Positions 63,333-64,000 of a stretch of 64,000 bases of DNA are shown here, in pieces. The position numbers were made by a program, and so were the translations under genes. This stretch comes from an uncultured Leptolyngbyaceae cyanobacterium. GTDB taxonomy: Bacteria; Cyanobacteriota; Cyanobacteriia; Leptolyngbyales; Leptolyngbyaceae. Position 1 is the first letter of the stretch, and the number at the start of each line of letters is the position of its first letter. The stretch lies in contig CALIDI010000033.1 of the NCBI GenBank assembly GCA_938023035.1, forward strand, positions 1 to 64,000. Direction: 5' to 3'. Under the pieces are notes generated by a model, which saw only the letters and a program-made list of their open reading frames with translations, made no database searches and was not told where the DNA came from.

Positions 63333-63749
63333 ATGGAGCTTGAGTTTATTCCCGTAGAAGATTTTTACTTTGCGCTGACTTTAACCGTGCGTCCCCTGCT
63401 TGACCTTGATCAGCCTGGGTTAGCCGGCTATGTTCAGCATCAGCTGTCTCAACGGTATGGGCAGCCTTCTACAGTTGCAGCGGCCAGCCAAAACACTTAC
63501 AACTACGTGTTTAGGGTCAACGGAGTGGACAATAGCCCCTCTCCGCAGCTAATTCTATCTATAGCTGATTGGCAAAATAATTTGCGGATCAGCAGCGACT
63601 ATGGCTGGAGCCTCGATAAAGACCGTAAGCCCATTCGTACAGCCCGGTTTTCTGAGAGAGCCACCTTTGCTAAGCAAGTAATTGCCTACATTCAGCCGTG
63701 GCTAAGTCTACCGATCAACCTAGCAGAACACTTGGCTGAAAACGATTGA
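63333..63749 (+). CDS. Conserved-looking hypothetical protein
   Basis: A 138-residue soluble protein, MELEFIPVEDFYFALTLTVR onward, with YNYVFRVNGVDNSPSPQLIL, DYGWSLDKDRKPIRTARFSE and FAKQVIAYIQPWLSLPINLA. No domain recognised. ATG 63333 is preferred to TTG 63318. Some similarity in style to small cyanobacterial hypotheticals; it is 246 bp downstream of the 45-residue protein on the same strand. Confidence 0.6.
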   Translation: MELEFIPVEDFYFALTLTVRPLLDLDQPGLAGYVQHQLSQRYGQPSTVAAASQNTYNYVFRVNGVDNSPSPQLILSIADWQNNLRISSDYGWSLDKDRKPIRTARFSERATFAKQVIAYIQPWLSLPINLAEHLAEND

Positions 63750-64000
63750 GAATGGAATTGAAAGTTGTCTTACACAAATGAATAAGCTTCAAAAGCCGAT
63801 GCTACCCAAGGAGCTTGACTGGACAAACGCTACCCACGTCAGGTGATGGACTATTCGGAGCATCCGATCAGTTGCCCCTAGTGACAACCTAATAACCAAC
63901 CTAATAACTTCAAGTAGGCTTACCAGAATTGCAACCGCTGCCAGCAAAGGTCTGGCAGCAAGCTAAACAAGGTAAATGACTGCTAAGACGAAGGAATGGT

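Overview
This window is a piece of cyanobacterial chromosome. The evidence is chlB (light-independent protochlorophyllide reductase), a one-helix high-light-inducible protein, btpA (photosystem I biogenesis), a VKOR-thioredoxin fusion, a CrhR-type RNA helicase, many families found only in cyanobacteria (DUF928, DUF3086, DUF3119, DUF1400, Uma2/DUF820), and very frequent GCGATCGC (HIP1) octamers both inside and between genes. A hetZ homologue and several families of degenerate intergenic repeats point to a filamentous lineage. HetZ also occurs outside heterocyst formers, so heterocysts cannot be inferred. I see no rRNA, tRNA, CRISPR array, intact insertion sequence or prophage.

Layout. 0.4-6.9 kb: a minus-strand pair for protein or polysaccharide glycosylation (SPINDLY-type O-GlcNAc transferase, then a glycosyltransferase fused to an FkbM methyltransferase), a Uma2 protein, and a universal stress protein gene behind a c-di-AMP (ydaO/yuaA) riboswitch. 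7.6-15 kb: a Ski2/Mtr4-like helicase, an ABC-F ATPase, hlip with a candidate HLR1 box, an orphan ureA and a cyanobacterial membrane protein. 15-25 kb: a divergent DUF928 / TpsB transporter pair, a phosphoribosyltransferase, the DUF3119-DUF3086 pair, a transglutaminase-like membrane protein that has lost its catalytic Cys and His, a Cys-cluster protein and an HtrA-like lipoprotein. 26-36 kb: a peptidoglycan-binding/SH3 protein, a glycosyltransferase, yggT, the rimO-crhR operon, a TPR protein, btpA and VKOR. 36.7-43 kb: RNase HI with an extra N-terminal segment, gluconokinase, then an envelope-polysaccharide group (SGNH-like protein, sugar transferase, GT39 enzyme).

43.4-47.3 kb is gene-poor, with repeat remnants, a decayed reading frame, small hydrophobic ORFs and a STAS protein. 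47.3-54.8 kb holds chlB, a DUF1400 esterase fused to a solute-binding domain, and secreted or unknown proteins. 55.2-64 kb holds an acyltransferase plus alpha/beta-hydrolase pair resembling a split phytyl-ester-synthase, larC with a His-rich insert, a Sua5/YciO/YrdC protein, hetZ and two small conserved-looking genes.

The most unusual signals are the riboswitch upstream of the stress-protein gene, several domain fusions, the catalytically dead transglutaminase, and a terminal-inverted-repeat (MITE-like) family with three copies here. I did not find a clear undescribed multi-gene defence or mobile system. Functions given are by recognised motifs and family resemblance, read by eye.
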